Source of the DNA: Saccharothrix sp. NRRL B-16314
Lineage (GTDB): Bacteria; Actinomycetota; Actinomycetes; Mycobacteriales; Pseudonocardiaceae
DNA length: 64,000 nucleotides
Direction: 5' to 3'
Assembly: GCF_000716595.1 (NCBI RefSeq)
Contig: NZ_JNXC01000018.1
Span: 1-64,000, forward strand
The translations under genes were made by a program, and so were the position numbers. Position 1 is the first letter of the stretch, and every line of letters begins with the position of its first letter. Below the pieces are notes generated by a model. That model had not been told where the DNA came from, searched no databases, and was given only the letters and a program-made list of their open reading frames with translations. Below are positions 29,146-42,264 of the stretch, in pieces.

Positions 29146-30234
29146 ATGCCGCACTCCACTCGCCGCGCCGCCCTGCGCGCCACGCTCCGGGACCGGGAGC
29201 TGGACGCCCTGCTGGTGACGAACCTGCTGAACGTCCGCTACCTGACCGGGTTCACCGGGTCGAACGCGGCGCTGCTGGTGCACGCCGACTCGGACGACGG
29301 CGCGGTGTTCTGCACCGACGGCCGCTACCTCACCCAGGCCGCGGCGCAGGTGCCCGACCTGGAACGGGTCATCGACCGGCCGTGCGACGTGGCGCTGGTG
29401 GAGCGGGCGTCGAAGGCGGGCCTGGACCGGGTGGGGTTCGAGAGCGGCCACGTCACCGTGGACGGCCTGGACGGGTTGACGGAGGCCGGCCACGGCGTCG
29501 AGCTGCTCCGCGCGTCCGACCTGGTCGAGCAGCTGCGGGTGGTCAAGGACGACGCCGAGGTCGAGGCGCTGCGGATGGCGTGCGCGGCGGCCGACCGCGC
29601 GCTGGCGGACCTCATCGAGCACGGCGGCCTGCGCGCGGGCCGCACCGAGAAGGACATCGCCCGCGAGCTGGAGAGCCGCATGCTCGACCACGGCGCGGCC
29701 GGTCCCTCGTTCGAGTCGATCGTGGCGGCGGGCGCCAACTCGGCGGTGCCGCACCACCGGCCGACGGACGCCGTGGTCCAGGACGGCGACTTCGTCAAGC
29801 TGGACTTCGGCGCGCTGGTCGACGGCTACCACTCGGACATGACCCGCACCCTGGTCGTCGGCCGGGCCGCGGACTGGCAGCGCGACCTGTACCGACTGGT
29901 CGCGACCTCGCAGGCGGCCGGGCGGGCGGCGCTCGAACCGGGGGCCCGCATCCCGGACGTGGACGCGGCGGCGCGCGGCGTGATCGAGGCCGCCGGGTTC
30001 GGCGAGCAGTTCGTGCACGGCCTCGGCCACGGCGTCGGCCTGGAGATCCACGAGGCTCCCACTCTCTCCAGGGCGGGTGACGGTACACTTCTGCCCGGTA
30101 TGGCGGTCACCGTCGAGCCCGGTGTGTACCTGGCCGGGAGGGGTGGTGTCCGCATCGAGGACACGCTCGTGGTGCGCGAAGGCGCCCCGGAGCTCCTCAC
30201 CCTGACCATGAAGGAGCTCGTGGAGCTCTGCTAG
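29146..30234 (+). CDS. pepP: Xaa-Pro aminopeptidase (M24 family)
   Basis: 362 residues from ATG at 29146. The N-terminal creatinase-like domain (LDALLVTNLLNVRYLTGF) is followed by the pita-bread domain with its five metal ligands: Asp in VKLDFGAL, Asp in YHSDMTRTL, His in VHGLGHGVGLE, Glu in TVEPGVYLA and Glu in RIEDTLVV. It removes N-terminal residues preceding proline. The position directly upstream of efp and nusB is conserved in actinobacteria (mycobacterial pepQ). The symbol pepP is used loosely; pepQ is the name in some species. Confidence 0.93.
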   Translation: MPHSTRRAALRATLRDRELDALLVTNLLNVRYLTGFTGSNAALLVHADSDDGAVFCTDGRYLTQAAAQVPDLERVIDRPCDVALVERASKAGLDRVGFESGHVTVDGLDGLTEAGHGVELLRASDLVEQLRVVKDDAEVEALRMACAAADRALADLIEHGGLRAGRTEKDIARELESRMLDHGAAGPSFESIVAAGANSAVPHHRPTDAVVQDGDFVKLDFGALVDGYHSDMTRTLVVGRAADWQRDLYRLVATSQAAGRAALEPGARIPDVDAAARGVIEAAGFGEQFVHGLGHGVGLEIHEAPTLSRAGDGTLLPGMAVTVEPGVYLAGRGGVRIEDTLVVREGAPELLTLTMKELVELC

Positions 30235-30307
30235 TCGGATCGTCTGAAGTCGGATCAGTCGGCCGAGCCGACGTCCCCTCACTCACGCAACAGGAGAGCC
30301 CACCACC

Positions 30308-30871
30308 GTGGCCACCACCAACGACCTGAAGAACGGCCTGGTGCTGAACCTCGACGGCCAGCTGTGGACCGTCACCGCGTTCCAGCACGTCAAGCCGGGC
30401 AAGGGCGGCGCCTTCGTGCGCACCACGTTGAAGCACGTCCTGTCGGGCAAGGTCGTGGACCGGACCTTCAACGCGGGCACCAAGGTCGAGACGGCCACCG
30501 TCGACAAGCGCGGCATGACCTACCTGTACAAGGACGGCGCCGACTTCGTCTTCATGGACGGCGACACCTACGACCAGATCAGCATCCCGGCCGAGACGGT
30601 CGGCGACGCGGCGAACTACATGCTGGAGAACCAGGAAGCGATCGTCGCCATGCACGAGGGCGTCGCGCTTTACATCGAGCTCCCGACCTCGGTCGAGCTC
30701 GTGATCCAGCACACCGACCCGGGCCTCCAGGGCGACCGCTCCACCGGCGGCACCAAGCCCGCCACGCTGGAGACGGGCGCGGAGATCCAGGTCCCGCTGT
30801 TCGTCACGACCGGCGAGAAGATCAAGGTCGACACCCGCGACGGCCGTTACCTCGGCCGAGTGAACGGCTGA
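30308..30871 (+). CDS. efp: Translation elongation factor P
   Basis: 187 residues from GTG at 30308, preceded by CAGGAGAG. Three beta-barrel domains are visible: KOW-like N-domain with loop [17 protein letters not shown] (Lys32 at the tip), middle OB domain starting [20 protein letters not shown], and C-terminal domain ending [21 protein letters not shown] relieves stalling at polyproline stretches. No epmA/epmB-like modification genes are in the window; Lys32 with flanking Gly is the unmodified-looking actinobacterial type. One base separates it from nusB. Confidence 0.97.
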   Translation: MATTNDLKNGLVLNLDGQLWTVTAFQHVKPGKGGAFVRTTLKHVLSGKVVDRTFNAGTKVETATVDKRGMTYLYKDGADFVFMDGDTYDQISIPAETVGDAANYMLENQEAIVAMHEGVALYIELPTSVELVIQHTDPGLQGDRSTGGTKPATLETGAEIQVPLFVTTGEKIKVDTRDGRYLGRVNG

Positions 30872-30872
30872 G

Positions 30873-31292
30873 ATGGGCGCACGGAGCAAGGCCCGGAAAC
30901 GCGCGCTCGACGTCCTCTACGAAGCGGACCTGCGTGGCGTCGACCCGGTGACGCTGATCGCGGACCGGGTCGGTTCGACGGACGTCCCGCCGGTGAACGA
31001 CTACACGATCACGCTCGTGGAAGGCGTCACGGCGCACCGCTCGCGCATCGACGACCTGATCTCCGAGCACGCCGAGGGCTGGACGCTCCAGCGGATGCCC
31101 GCGGTGGACCGGGCGGTCCTGCGGATCGGGCTGTTCGAGCTGCTGTGGGCGGCCGACGTGCCCGACGCGGTCGCCATCGACGAGGCGGTGGAGCTGGCCA
31201 AGGGCCTGTCCACGGACGACTCGCCGCGGTTCGTCAACGGTGTGCTCGGCCGGATCGCGGTCATCGCAGACCAGCTCAGGGCCGTGCTCTAG
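30873..31292 (+). CDS. nusB: Transcription antitermination factor NusB
   Basis: 139 residues from ATG at 30873. The all-helical NusB fold is recognisable by SKARKRALDVLYEADLRG, EGVTAHRSRIDDLI, MPAVDRAVLRIGLFELLW and DEAVELAKGLSTDDSPRFVNGVLG. With NusE (S10) it binds boxA RNA during rRNA transcription. It closes the pepP-efp-nusB group and a hairpin terminator follows. Confidence 0.97.
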   Translation: MGARSKARKRALDVLYEADLRGVDPVTLIADRVGSTDVPPVNDYTITLVEGVTAHRSRIDDLISEHAEGWTLQRMPAVDRAVLRIGLFELLWAADVPDAVAIDEAVELAKGLSTDDSPRFVNGVLGRIAVIADQLRAVL

Positions 31293-31339
31293 CCCGACGG
31301 CTCGAGCACCAGCCCGGCACCCGCTCAAGCACCGCGCAG

Positions 31340-31369
31340 GGGCCACCCGTCCGAACCGGCGGGTGGCCC
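31340..31369. terminator. Bidirectional hairpin between nusB and bldD
   Basis: Perfect 10-bp arms (31340-31349 GGGCCACCCG and 31360-31369) with a 10-base loop sit between the convergent nusB and bldD genes, 9 bases from the bldD stop. TTCCG follows on the plus strand. Confidence 0.78.
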
Positions 31370-31377
31370 TTCCGCGT

Positions 31378-31866
31378 TCAGTCCTCCTTGGCCGGACGGG
31401 CCTCGGGGGGCAGCACGCCCCAGTCGATGAGCTGCTCGGTCAGCTCGCCGGGGGTCATGTCGTAGATGATGGCGAGCGAACGCAGGTCCTCGGTCCGGAT
31501 GGACAGCACCTTGCCGTTGTAGTCGCCGCGTTGGCTCTGGATGGTGGCCGCGTACCGGGCCAGCGGCCCGACTTTCTCCGCGGGCAGCTGTTGCAGCCGC
31601 TCCAGGTTGATGACGATCTTGGTGGCGGGCTCCGCGCCGGACGGCACCCGGCCCTCGGGCAGCAGCTCGGCCACCGGGACGCCGTAGAAGTCGGCCAGCT
31701 CGGCGAGCTTCTGCACGGTCACGGCGCGGTCGCCGCGCTCGTACGAGCCGACGACCACGGCCTTCCAGCGACCGCCGGACTTCTGCTCGACGCCGTGCAA
31801 AGACAGGCCCTGCTGCTGGCGGATCGCGCGGAGCTTTGCCCCCAGCGCCTTGGCGTAGTCGCCCAT
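31378..31866 (-). CDS. bldD: Developmental master regulator BldD
   Basis: 162 residues from ATG at 31866-31864 with ACGGAG upstream. The N-terminal HTH_3 domain (GAKLRAIRQQQGLSLHGVEQ, VVGSYERGDRAV) binds DNA. The C-terminal domain has the c-di-GMP signature RxD-x8-RxxD intact: R113-G-D115 and R124-T-E-D127. In Streptomyces a c-di-GMP tetramer dimerises BldD to repress sporulation genes during growth. Keeping both motif halves means this copy should sense c-di-GMP too. It stands alone, convergent with nusB and divergent from pyrR. Confidence 0.96.
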   Translation of the reverse strand: MGDYAKALGAKLRAIRQQQGLSLHGVEQKSGGRWKAVVVGSYERGDRAVTVQKLAELADFYGVPVAELLPEGRVPSGAEPATKIVINLERLQQLPAEKVGPLARYAATIQSQRGDYNGKVLSIRTEDLRSLAIIYDMTPGELTEQLIDWGVLPPEARPAKED

Positions 31867-32079
31867 GTGGCGGTTCTCCGTTCATTCGCCCCGTCAGCCG
31901 GTAGGGGACTGCCGCGGGGAGGCTTAGATCAATACGCAGAGTAATGATTGCTCTCCGTGGTCACCAGGTCAAGCTGATCTCGCCGGCCCAGGTGGGCGAG
32001 ACCACGCACACCACCCGGAAGATTGACCGCCCGAGCCTGATACGGTCCTGGTCAGCCCGGTCGCAGCCGGGTGTCCGAC

Positions 32080-32117
32080 GTCCTTTAAGGACCCGTCCAG
32101 CGAGGCGGGGAAGGAGG
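32080..32117 (+). promoter_or_regulatory. pyr leader: PyrR RNA-binding motif upstream of the pyrR ribosome binding site
   Basis: UCCAGCGAGGC at 32096-32106 fits the PyrR loop consensus UCCNGNGAGGY, flanked by CCCG (32092-32095) and CGGG (32106-32109 region) that can form the short stem. The ribosome binding site AAGGAGG is at 32111-32117, so PyrR-UMP binding would hide it. A palindrome GTCCTTTAAGGAC at 32080-32092 lies just upstream and could form an alternative hairpin. Translational autorepression is inferred, as described for mycobacterial PyrR. Confidence 0.75.
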
Positions 32118-32124
32118 TCCAACC

Positions 32125-32697
32125 GTGGCGCCACGTCAACGTGGCGCGACGGACCCGGCCCGGGAGCGCGAGCTCCTGTCGGCCGGCGACGTCGCGCGCA
32201 CCGTCGCCCGAATGGCCCATCAGATCATCGAGAAGACCGCTCTTGATGCACCGAGCGCACCCGCAGTAGTCCTGATGGGGATTCCGAGCCGGGGAGCGCC
32301 GCTGGCCCGCCGCTTGGCCGTCAGGATCGCCGAGTTCGCCGGTGTCGAGGTGCCGACCGGCACGCTGGACGTCACCCTCTACCGGGACGACCTGCGCCGC
32401 GGCCCCACCCGCCCGCTGGAGGCGACCAAGCTGCCCGAGGGCGGCGTCGACGACAAGCTCGTGGTCCTGGTGGACGACGTGCTGTTCTCCGGTCGCACGA
32501 TCCGCGCCGCGCTCGACGCCCTGCGCGACCACGGCCGGCCGCGGGCCGTCCAGCTGGCCGTCCTGGTCGACCGCGGCCACCGCGAGCTGCCGATCCGCGC
32601 GGACTACGTGGGCAAGAACGTGCCCACGGCCCGTACCGAGGAGGTCCACGTGCTGCTGGAGGAGTTCGACCAGCGGGACGGGGTGGTGCTGCGGTGA
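32125..32697 (+). CDS. pyrR: Bifunctional pyr operon regulator / uracil phosphoribosyltransferase
   Basis: 190 residues from GTG at 32125, seven bases after AAGGAGG. The PRPP-binding loop is [20 protein letters not shown], with [18 protein letters not shown] and LYRDDLRR as further PyrR landmarks, and the C-terminal [16 protein letters not shown]. PyrR senses UMP/UTP against PRPP and binds pyr mRNA; it also has weak UPRT activity. It heads the pyrR-pyrB-pyrC-PH-carA-carB-pyrF operon, and a PyrR-type RNA motif lies in its own leader. Confidence 0.96.
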   Translation: MAPRQRGATDPARERELLSAGDVARTVARMAHQIIEKTALDAPSAPAVVLMGIPSRGAPLARRLAVRIAEFAGVEVPTGTLDVTLYRDDLRRGPTRPLEATKLPEGGVDDKLVVLVDDVLFSGRTIRAALDALRDHGRPRAVQLAVLVDRGHRELPIRADYVGKNVPTARTEEVHVLLEEFDQRDGVVLR

Positions 32698-33626
32698 AGC
32701 ACCTGCTCACCACCGAGGGCATCGACCCGGCGCAGGCGACCGCCATCCTGGACACCGCGGCGAACCTCAAGCAGTCCCTCGAAGGCCGTGAAGTGCGCAA
32801 ACTGCCGACGTTGCGCGGTCGCACGGTCATCACGATGTTCTACGAGAACTCCACCCGCACTCGCGTGAGCTTCGAGATCGCGGGCAAGTGGATGAGCGCG
32901 GACGTGGTGAACGTCTCGTCCTCCGGCTCCAGCGTGAGCAAGGGCGAGTCGCTGCGGGACACCGCGCTGACCCTGGCCGCGGCGGGCGCGGACTGCGTCA
33001 TCGTGCGGCACCCGGCGTCCGGCGCGGCGCACCGGCTGGCCGGCTGGCTGCGGGAGGCGGGCACGTCGGTCGTCAACGCGGGCGACGGCATGCACGAGCA
33101 CCCCACCCAGGCCCTCCTGGACGCGGCGACCCTGCGGGAACGCCTCGGCGACCTGCGGGACCGGCGGATCGCGATCGTCGGCGACGTGCTGCACAGCCGG
33201 GTCGCCCGCTCGAACGTGCACCTGCTCACCGCGCTGGGTGCGGACGTGACGCTGGTCGCGCCGCCGACCCTGCTGCCGACGGGCGTGGAGAGCTGGCCCG
33301 TCACCGTCTCGCACGAGCTGGACGCCGAACTGCCCAGCCAGGACGCCGTGATGCTGCTGCGGGTTCAGGCCGAGCGGATGCACGGCGGGTTCTTCCCGTC
33401 GGCCCGTGAGTACTCCATCGCCTACGGCCTGAGCGAGAACCGGCTGAAGCTGCTGCCGGAGCACGCGGTCGTGCTGCACCCCGGTCCGATGCTGCGCGGC
33501 ATGGAGATCGCCTCGGCGGTCGCCGACTCGCCCCGTGCCGCCATCACCGACCAGGTGCGCAACGGCGTGCACGTGCGCATGGCCGTCCTCTACCACCTGC
33601 TTGCCCACGAGGAGGAAACCCCGTGA
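32694..33626 (+). CDS. pyrB: Aspartate carbamoyltransferase catalytic chain
   Basis: 310 residues from GTG at 32694 ([10 protein letters not shown]), GTGA-overlapping pyrR. Carbamoyl-phosphate residues are in [13 protein letters not shown], the mobile-loop Lys in [11 protein letters not shown], and further sites in [11 protein letters not shown] and [10 protein letters not shown]. It makes carbamoyl-aspartate, the first committed step of pyrimidine synthesis. No regulatory pyrI is present; control is presumably through PyrR. Confidence 0.97.
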   Translation: MKHLLTTEGIDPAQATAILDTAANLKQSLEGREVRKLPTLRGRTVITMFYENSTRTRVSFEIAGKWMSADVVNVSSSGSSVSKGESLRDTALTLAAAGADCVIVRHPASGAAHRLAGWLREAGTSVVNAGDGMHEHPTQALLDAATLRERLGDLRDRRIAIVGDVLHSRVARSNVHLLTALGADVTLVAPPTLLPTGVESWPVTVSHELDAELPSQDAVMLLRVQAERMHGGFFPSAREYSIAYGLSENRLKLLPEHAVVLHPGPMLRGMEIASAVADSPRAAITDQVRNGVHVRMAVLYHLLAHEEETP

Positions 33627-34945
33627 GGGAGCTTGCGACCGAACAGATGAACACGAGTAGCCCCGCGATCTCTTTGATCCTCAGGGGAGTACGGCCGTAC
33701 GGCGAGGGTGATCCGGTCGACGTGCTGATCCGCGACGGCGTGATCGCCGGGATCGGTGGGATCACCGAAGAAGCGGACGTGGTCGAGGGGAACGGCGCGG
33801 TCCTGCTGCCCGGTTTCGTCGACCTGCACACCCACCTGCGGGAACCCGGCCGCGAGGACACCGAGACCATCGCCACCGGCTCCGCCGCCGCCGCGCTGGG
33901 CGGCTACACGGCCGTCTTCGCCATGGCCAACACGAACCCGGTCGCGGACAACGAGGTCGTGGTCCAGCACGTCGCCCGCCGTGGCCGCGAGGTCGGCCTG
34001 GTGGACGTGCACCCGGTCGGCGCGGTCACCGTGGGCCTGGAGGGCGTGAAGCTCGCCGAGCTGGGCACGATGGCCAAGGCCGGCGTGCGGGTATTCTCCG
34101 ACGACGGCCACTGCGTGCACGACCCGCTGATCATGCGGCGCGCGCTGGAGTACAGCAGGGCGCTGGGCGTCGTCGTCGCGCAGCACGCGGAGGAGCCCCG
34201 GCTCACCGTCGGCGCGCAGGCGCACGAGGGCGAGCAGGCGTCCCGGCTGGGCCTCCAGGGCTGGCCGGCCGCCGCCGAGGAGTCGATCGTGGCGCGGGAC
34301 TGCCTGCTGGCGCTGCACGCGGGCGCCCGGCTGCACGTCTGCCACGTCTCCACCACCGGCACGGCCGACGTGCTCCGGTGGGCCAAGGCCCGCGGCACGG
34401 AGGTGTCGGCCGAGGTCACGCCGCACCACCTGCTGCTGACCGACGACCGCCTGGGCACCTACGACCCGGTCAACAAGGTCAACCCGCCGCTGCGCACGGC
34501 GGCCGACGTGAAGGTGCTGCGGGAGGCGCTGGCCGAGGGCGTCATCGACTGCGTGGCCACCGACCACGCGCCGCACGCCGTGCAGGACAAGGACTGCGAG
34601 TGGTCCGCGGCCCGTCCCGGCATGCTCGGGTTGCAGACCGCGCTGTCGATCGTGGTCGAGACGATGGTCAACACCGGCCTGCTGGACTGGCGCGGCGTCG
34701 CGCGGGTGATGAGCGAGCGGCCCGCCGAGATCGCGGGCCTGCCCGACCAGGGCCGTCCGATCGAGGTCGGCGAGCCGGCCAACCTGACCCTGGTCGACCC
34801 GGACGCCTCCTGGACGGTGCGCGGCGCGGCGTTCGCCAGCATCGCGGCCAACACGCCGTTCGAGGGCATGGAGCTGCCGGGCGCGGTGGTGGCGACGCTG
34901 CTGCGCGGGCGCGTGACGGCCGTCGGCGGAAGGATTCCGGCATGA
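33623..34945 (+). CDS. pyrC: Dihydroorotase
   Basis: 440 residues from GTG at 33623 (GTGA overlap with pyrB); an ATG at 33647 would give 432. Zinc ligands are in [13 protein letters not shown], a central [16 protein letters not shown] and a late [12 protein letters not shown]; the MANTNPV and NPPLR strings mark the class I (PyrC type I) dihydroorotases. It cyclises carbamoyl-aspartate. It is coupled on both sides within the pyr operon. Confidence 0.96.
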   Translation: MRELATEQMNTSSPAISLILRGVRPYGEGDPVDVLIRDGVIAGIGGITEEADVVEGNGAVLLPGFVDLHTHLREPGREDTETIATGSAAAALGGYTAVFAMANTNPVADNEVVVQHVARRGREVGLVDVHPVGAVTVGLEGVKLAELGTMAKAGVRVFSDDGHCVHDPLIMRRALEYSRALGVVVAQHAEEPRLTVGAQAHEGEQASRLGLQGWPAAAEESIVARDCLLALHAGARLHVCHVSTTGTADVLRWAKARGTEVSAEVTPHHLLLTDDRLGTYDPVNKVNPPLRTAADVKVLREALAEGVIDCVATDHAPHAVQDKDCEWSAARPGMLGLQTALSIVVETMVNTGLLDWRGVARVMSERPAEIAGLPDQGRPIEVGEPANLTLVDPDASWTVRGAAFASIAANTPFEGMELPGAVVATLLRGRVTAVGGRIPA

Positions 34946-35427
34946 CCAGGTTGTTGCTGTCCTTGGGCTTGCTGGCCGTCTTCCTGCTGTGCCTGTACGG
35001 CATGTGGCGCGGCTGGCAGCGCCGCGCCCGCGTGCAGGCCGAGGTGCTGCCGGAGTTCCCGAGCCCGCCCGCCGACACCGGTGCCACGGTGCTGGAGACG
35101 ACCGGCGTCTACGTCGGCACCACCATCGGCGACGACTGGCAGGACCGGGTCGCGGTCGGCGACATCGGCCACCGCGCCGAGGCCGCGCTCAAGCTCACCG
35201 AGAACGGCGTGCTGGTCGAGCGGACGGGCGCGAGCGCGCTGTGGATCCCGGTGGAGCAGGTGACGGGCGCCCGCACGGCGCGTGGCCTCGCGGGCAAGGT
35301 GATGACGGCGGACGGCCTGCTGGTCGTGCGCTGGCGGCTCGGGGACAAGGTGCTCGACACCGGGTTCCGGGGCGACGACAAGGACGTGTACGAGCAGTGG
35401 GTGCAAGCGCTGGGAGACTCCGCATGA
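34942..35427 (+). CDS. Small membrane-anchored PH-like protein of the pyr operon
   Basis: 161 residues from ATG at 34942, ATGA-overlapping pyrC; the long upstream frame is antisense or out-of-phase sequence within pyrC. One N-terminal membrane helix ([19 protein letters not shown]) is followed by a cytoplasmic basic stretch and a beta-rich domain with [18 protein letters not shown] and [17 protein letters not shown], similar to bacterial PH-like domains. A gene of this kind between pyrC and carA is conserved in actinobacteria (Rv1382 position). Its role in or beside pyrimidine synthesis is unknown. It overlaps carA by four bases. Confidence 0.82.
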   Translation: MTRLLLSLGLLAVFLLCLYGMWRGWQRRARVQAEVLPEFPSPPADTGATVLETTGVYVGTTIGDDWQDRVAVGDIGHRAEAALKLTENGVLVERTGASALWIPVEQVTGARTARGLAGKVMTADGLLVVRWRLGDKVLDTGFRGDDKDVYEQWVQALGDSA

Positions 35428-36557
35428 CCGACCTCGGCAAGATCGACAGGAACGCGGCGCTGGTCCTGGAGGACGGCCGCGTGTTCCGCGGTGAGGCGTA
35501 CGGCGCCGTCGGCGCGAGCCTCGGCGAGGTGGTGTTCTCCACCGGGATGACCGGCTACCAGGAGACCCTCACCGACCCGTCCTACCACCGCCAGATCGTG
35601 GTGCAGACCGCGCCGCAGATCGGCAACACCGGCTGGAACGACGAGGACGACGAGTCCGGCCGCATCTGGGTCGCCGGGTACGTCGTCCGCGACCCCTCGC
35701 GGGTGCCGTCGAACTGGCGGTCCAAGCGCGGCCTGGACGAGGAGCTGGTGGACCAGGGGATCGTCGGCGTCGCCGGCGTCGACACCAGGATGCTCACCCG
35801 CCACCTGCGCGAGCAGGGCGCGATGCGCGCGGGCGTGTTCTCCGGTGACGACCTGGGCGGCGTCGAGGAGATGCTGGACCGGGTCCGCAGCGCGCCCACG
35901 ATGAAGGGCGCCGACCTGGCGGGCGACGTGACCACGGCCGAGCCGTACGTGGTCGAGGCCGTCGGCGAGCGCCGGTTCACCGTCGCCGCGCTGGACCTGG
36001 GCATCAAGTCCAACACCCCGCGGATGATGGCCGCCCGCGGCATCGAGGTGCACGTGCTGCCGCTGACCTCCACCGTGGACGACCTGCTGGCGGTCAAGCC
36101 GGACGGGGTCTTCCTGTCCAACGGCCCCGGCGACCCGGCCACCCAGGCGCACGCGGTCGAGCTGACCCGGGGCGTGCTGGACCGGCGCATCCCGCTGTTC
36201 GGCATCTGCTTCGGCAACCAGATCCTGGGCCGCGCGCTGGGCCGCGACACGTACAAGATGCGCTACGGCCACCGGGGCATCAACATCCCGGTCATCGACG
36301 TGTCCACCGGCAAGGTGGCGATCACGTCGCAGAACCACGGCTTCGCGCTGGAGGGCGAGCCGGGGGAGGAGTTCACCTCCGACTTCGGCCGCGTGCTGCT
36401 CAGCCACTACTGCCCGAACGACGGCACGGTCGAGGGCGTCCGCGCCCTGGAGGTGCCCGCGTTCAGCGTGCAGTACCACCCGGAAGCGGCGGCCGGTCCG
36501 CACGACGCCGCCCCGCTGTTCGACGAGTTCGTGACGATGATGAGCGAGGGTCGCTGA
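35424..36557 (+). CDS. carA: Carbamoyl-phosphate synthase small subunit
   Basis: 377 residues from ATG at 35424. The N-terminal domain has [19 protein letters not shown] and the class I glutaminase has FLSNGPGDP, nucleophile Cys in [11 protein letters not shown] and His/Glu in FSVQYHPEA. It releases ammonia from glutamine for CarB. Translationally coupled to the PH-like gene; two bases separate it from carB. Confidence 0.97.
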   Translation: MTDLGKIDRNAALVLEDGRVFRGEAYGAVGASLGEVVFSTGMTGYQETLTDPSYHRQIVVQTAPQIGNTGWNDEDDESGRIWVAGYVVRDPSRVPSNWRSKRGLDEELVDQGIVGVAGVDTRMLTRHLREQGAMRAGVFSGDDLGGVEEMLDRVRSAPTMKGADLAGDVTTAEPYVVEAVGERRFTVAALDLGIKSNTPRMMAARGIEVHVLPLTSTVDDLLAVKPDGVFLSNGPGDPATQAHAVELTRGVLDRRIPLFGICFGNQILGRALGRDTYKMRYGHRGINIPVIDVSTGKVAITSQNHGFALEGEPGEEFTSDFGRVLLSHYCPNDGTVEGVRALEVPAFSVQYHPEAAAGPHDAAPLFDEFVTMMSEGR

Positions 36558-36559
36558 CC

Positions 36560-39855
<3,296 letters not shown>

Positions 39856-39859
<4 letters not shown>

Positions 39860-40674
39860 GGTTCGGCGCACGCCTCTCGAAGGCGATCTCCGAGCACGGA
39901 CCGCTCTGCGTGGGCATCGACCCGCACCCGGGCCTGCTGGCGTCCTGGGGGCTCTCCCAGGACGCCGCGGGGCTGGAGCGGTTCGCGCTGACCTGCGTGG
40001 AGGCGTTCGGCGGCCGGGTCGCGGTGGTCAAGCCCCAGTCGGCGTTCTTCGAGGCGCACGGCTCGCGGGGCGTCGCGGTGCTGGAACGGGTCATCGCGGA
40101 CCTCAGGGACAGCGGCACGCTGGTCCTGGTCGACGCCAAGCGCGGCGACATCGGCTCGACCATGGCCGCGTACGCGGCGGCCTACCTCACCGAGGGCTCG
40201 CCGCTCGCCGGCGACGCGGTCACCGTGTCGCCGTACCTCGGGTTCGGATCGCTCGACCCGGCCCTGGAAGCCGCCGCGGCGAGCGGTCGCGGACTATTCG
40301 TGCTCGCGTTGACTTCGAATCCGGAGGGCGCTTCCGTGCAGCGCGCGGTGGGCCCGGGAGGGCGCTCCGTCGCGCAGTCCGTCGTGGACGCGGCGGCCCG
40401 TGCGAACGCGGGCGCGGAGCCGTTCGGGGACGTCGGCCTCGTCGTCGGCGCGACCCTGGACGAACTCGACGTCGACCTCTCTGACCTGCGCGGACCCATC
40501 CTCGCGCCGGGTTTCGGGGCGCAGGGCGCAACGGTCGCGGACCTGCGCGCGCTGTTCGGATCCGACCTGCGCGGAGTGCTGCCGACGTCCTCCCGGGACG
40601 TGCTCAGGCACGGCCCTGAGGCCGCATCATTGCGGTCTGCGGTGGACGCGATCCGGGCGTCCCTGGAGATGTGA
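39856..40674 (+). CDS. pyrF: Orotidine 5'-phosphate decarboxylase (type 2)
   Basis: 272 residues from GTG at 39856. Signatures of the longer type 2 enzyme are [29 protein letters not shown] and the catalytic [15 protein letters not shown], then [11 protein letters not shown] and [12 protein letters not shown]. It forms UMP. It is the last gene of the pyr operon; pyrD and pyrE are not in the window, as in other actinobacteria with this operon. A 303-base gap follows before mihF. Confidence 0.96.
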
Positions 40675-40977
40675 TCACGACCAAATCGCGACACGCTTCA
40701 CGTGGTCCGCTCACCTGCGCAAACGGTCCCTGGTACGGTCCTGGCCACCGGCAGGTCCAGCACCCGCCAGGCGCATACCACACAGGATGTGCGCATGGCA
40801 TTACCGGTGGCGGGTGATGGGCCAGTCGGAGGGTGTTGGTACTACTACCACCCGCCGCTACCAACTCCAGCGCTGAAAGATTCACCTGACTGGGACCCAC
40901 GTTGTACCCAGGCAATTGCGCTCGGTACGGTCGCGGCACCGATCCAGAATTGAAATTCCCACACCACGGAGGAAATC
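40675..40977. other. Intergenic region upstream of mihF
   Basis: No convincing gene is seen in these 303 bases; an 83-codon frame at 40702-40953 has no start signal or recognisable product. The base composition is lower in GC than around it. GGAGG at 40969-40973 is the mihF ribosome binding site. AATTGAAATT at 40948-40957 and a TTGCGC at 40916-40921 could belong to a promoter, but I cannot pair a -35 with a good -10. The long leader suggests regulated transcription of the mihF-gmk-rpoZ-coaBC group. Confidence 0.5.
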
Positions 40978-41295
40978 GTGGCCCTTCCCCAGCTTACCGA
41001 GGAGCAGCGGGCCGCAGCGCTGGAGAAGGCTGCTGCCGCTCGTCGCACTCGGGCTGAGCTCAAGGAGCGCCTCAAGCGTGGCGGCACGACCTTGACGGAC
41101 GTGCTGAAGGCCGCCGAGAGCGACGAGGTCCTTGGCAAGATGAAGGTGTCCGCGCTGCTTGAGGCCCTTCCGGGCGTCGGCAAGGTGCGTGCGCAGCAGA
41201 TCATGGAGCGCCTTGAGATCGCTCCGAGCCGTCGGCTGCGCGGCCTGGGTGAGCGGCAGCGCAAGGCGCTGCTCACCGAGTTCAGCGGCGAGTGA
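40978..41295 (+). CDS. mihF: Actinobacterial integration host factor
   Basis: 105 residues from GTG at 40978, with GGAGG four bases upstream. It is all-helical and basic: [20 protein letters not shown], then the helix-two-turn-helix region [21 protein letters not shown] and the basic [19 protein letters not shown]. It binds DNA as a monomer and organises the nucleoid; it is essential in mycobacteria and affects development in Streptomyces. It overlaps gmk by GTGA, the conserved actinobacterial pairing. Confidence 0.96.
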   Translation: MALPQLTEEQRAAALEKAAAARRTRAELKERLKRGGTTLTDVLKAAESDEVLGKMKVSALLEALPGVGKVRAQQIMERLEIAPSRRLRGLGERQRKALLTEFSGE

Positions 41296-41891
41296 GTGAT
41301 GGCACCGGGGTGGGGTCGGACGTCCGCGTCCGGCCCCGCCTCACCGTTCTGTCCGGCCCGTCCGGCGTCGGCAAGTCCAGCGTGCTGGGCGAGCTGCGCC
41401 GAATGGGACCGGAGATCCACTTCAGCGTCTCGGTGACCACCAGGAAGCCGAGGCCGGGCGAGGTCGACGGGGTCCACTACCACTTCGTGGACGTCCCCGA
41501 GTTCCACAAGATGATCGCCGACGGCGAGCTCCTGGAGCACGCCGAGTTCGCCGGCAACTGCTACGGCACACCCAGGGCACCGGTCGAGCGGGCGCTGGCC
41601 GCCGGCACGCCGTCCCTGCTGGAGATCGAGTTGCAGGGCGCGCGGCAGGTCCGGCTCGCGATGCCGGACGCGCAGCTCGTCATGCTGGCCCCTCCGTCAT
41701 GGGAGGACCTGGTCGGCCGGTTGACCGGCCGCGGCACGGAGGACCCGGCCGTGGTGGCCCGCCGGCTGGAGATCGCCAGGGAGGAACTGGCGGCCGAACC
41801 GGAGTTCGACGAGGTCGTGGTGAACGACGACGTGAAGTCCGCCGCCGCGAGCTTGCTAAACTTGGTGGTCGGCCCGGTGCCCGGCGCGTGA
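41292..41891 (+). CDS. gmk: Guanylate kinase
   Basis: 199 residues from GTG at 41292. P-loop [19 protein letters not shown]-binding [21 protein letters not shown] and the Tyr/Glu region [15 protein letters not shown] are all present, and [16 protein letters not shown] follows. It phosphorylates GMP to GDP. It is downstream of mihF and followed by rpoZ after 94 bases. Normal length. Confidence 0.97.
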   Translation: MSDGTGVGSDVRVRPRLTVLSGPSGVGKSSVLGELRRMGPEIHFSVSVTTRKPRPGEVDGVHYHFVDVPEFHKMIADGELLEHAEFAGNCYGTPRAPVERALAAGTPSLLEIELQGARQVRLAMPDAQLVMLAPPSWEDLVGRLTGRGTEDPAVVARRLEIAREELAAEPEFDEVVVNDDVKSAAASLLNLVVGPVPGA

Positions 41892-41985
41892 CCGCACGCG
41901 TCGAGCGGCACGGGACGACCCACCGCGTACGACCGGGTGCACGACCGACCGGGCACGAACACACCGACCGCAGGAGCGTTGACGA

Positions 41986-42264
41986 GTGACCACGCACACC
42001 GAGCTGGGCCCGCTTTCGGGTGCCCCGGAGGGCATCACCAACCCGCCGATCGACGACCTGCTCGAGCAGGTCAGCTCGAAGTACGCGCTGGTGATCTACG
42101 CGGCCAAGCGGGCGCGGCAGATCAACGACTACTACGCCCAGCTGGGCGAGGGCCTGCTGGAGTACGTCGGCCCGCTGGTCGAGCCGGGCCCGCGCGAGAA
42201 GCCGCTGTCGATCGCGCTCCGGGAGATCCACGCGGGTCTGCTCGAGCACACCGAGGGCGAGTGA
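41986..42264 (+). CDS. rpoZ: RNA polymerase omega subunit
   Basis: 92 residues from GTG at 41986. The omega signature is [20 protein letters not shown] followed by [13 protein letters not shown] and, at the C-terminus, [19 protein letters not shown]. It assists assembly of beta-prime. The conserved neighbours gmk and coaBC support the call. The coaBC start overlaps its stop. Confidence 0.97.
   Translation: MTTHTELGPLSGAPEGITNPPIDDLLEQVSSKYALVIYAAKRARQINDYYAQLGEGLLEYVGPLVEPGPREKPLSIALREIHAGLLEHTEGE

Noticed and set aside
31921..31990. BldD autoregulatory box upstream of bldD
   Set aside because: Only a half-site like GGTGACCAC was seen; the match to the BldD consensus is too weak to list.
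40702..40953. 83-codon frame before mihF
   Set aside because: No ribosome binding site, odd composition and no recognisable family; the gap is better read as a leader or promoter region.
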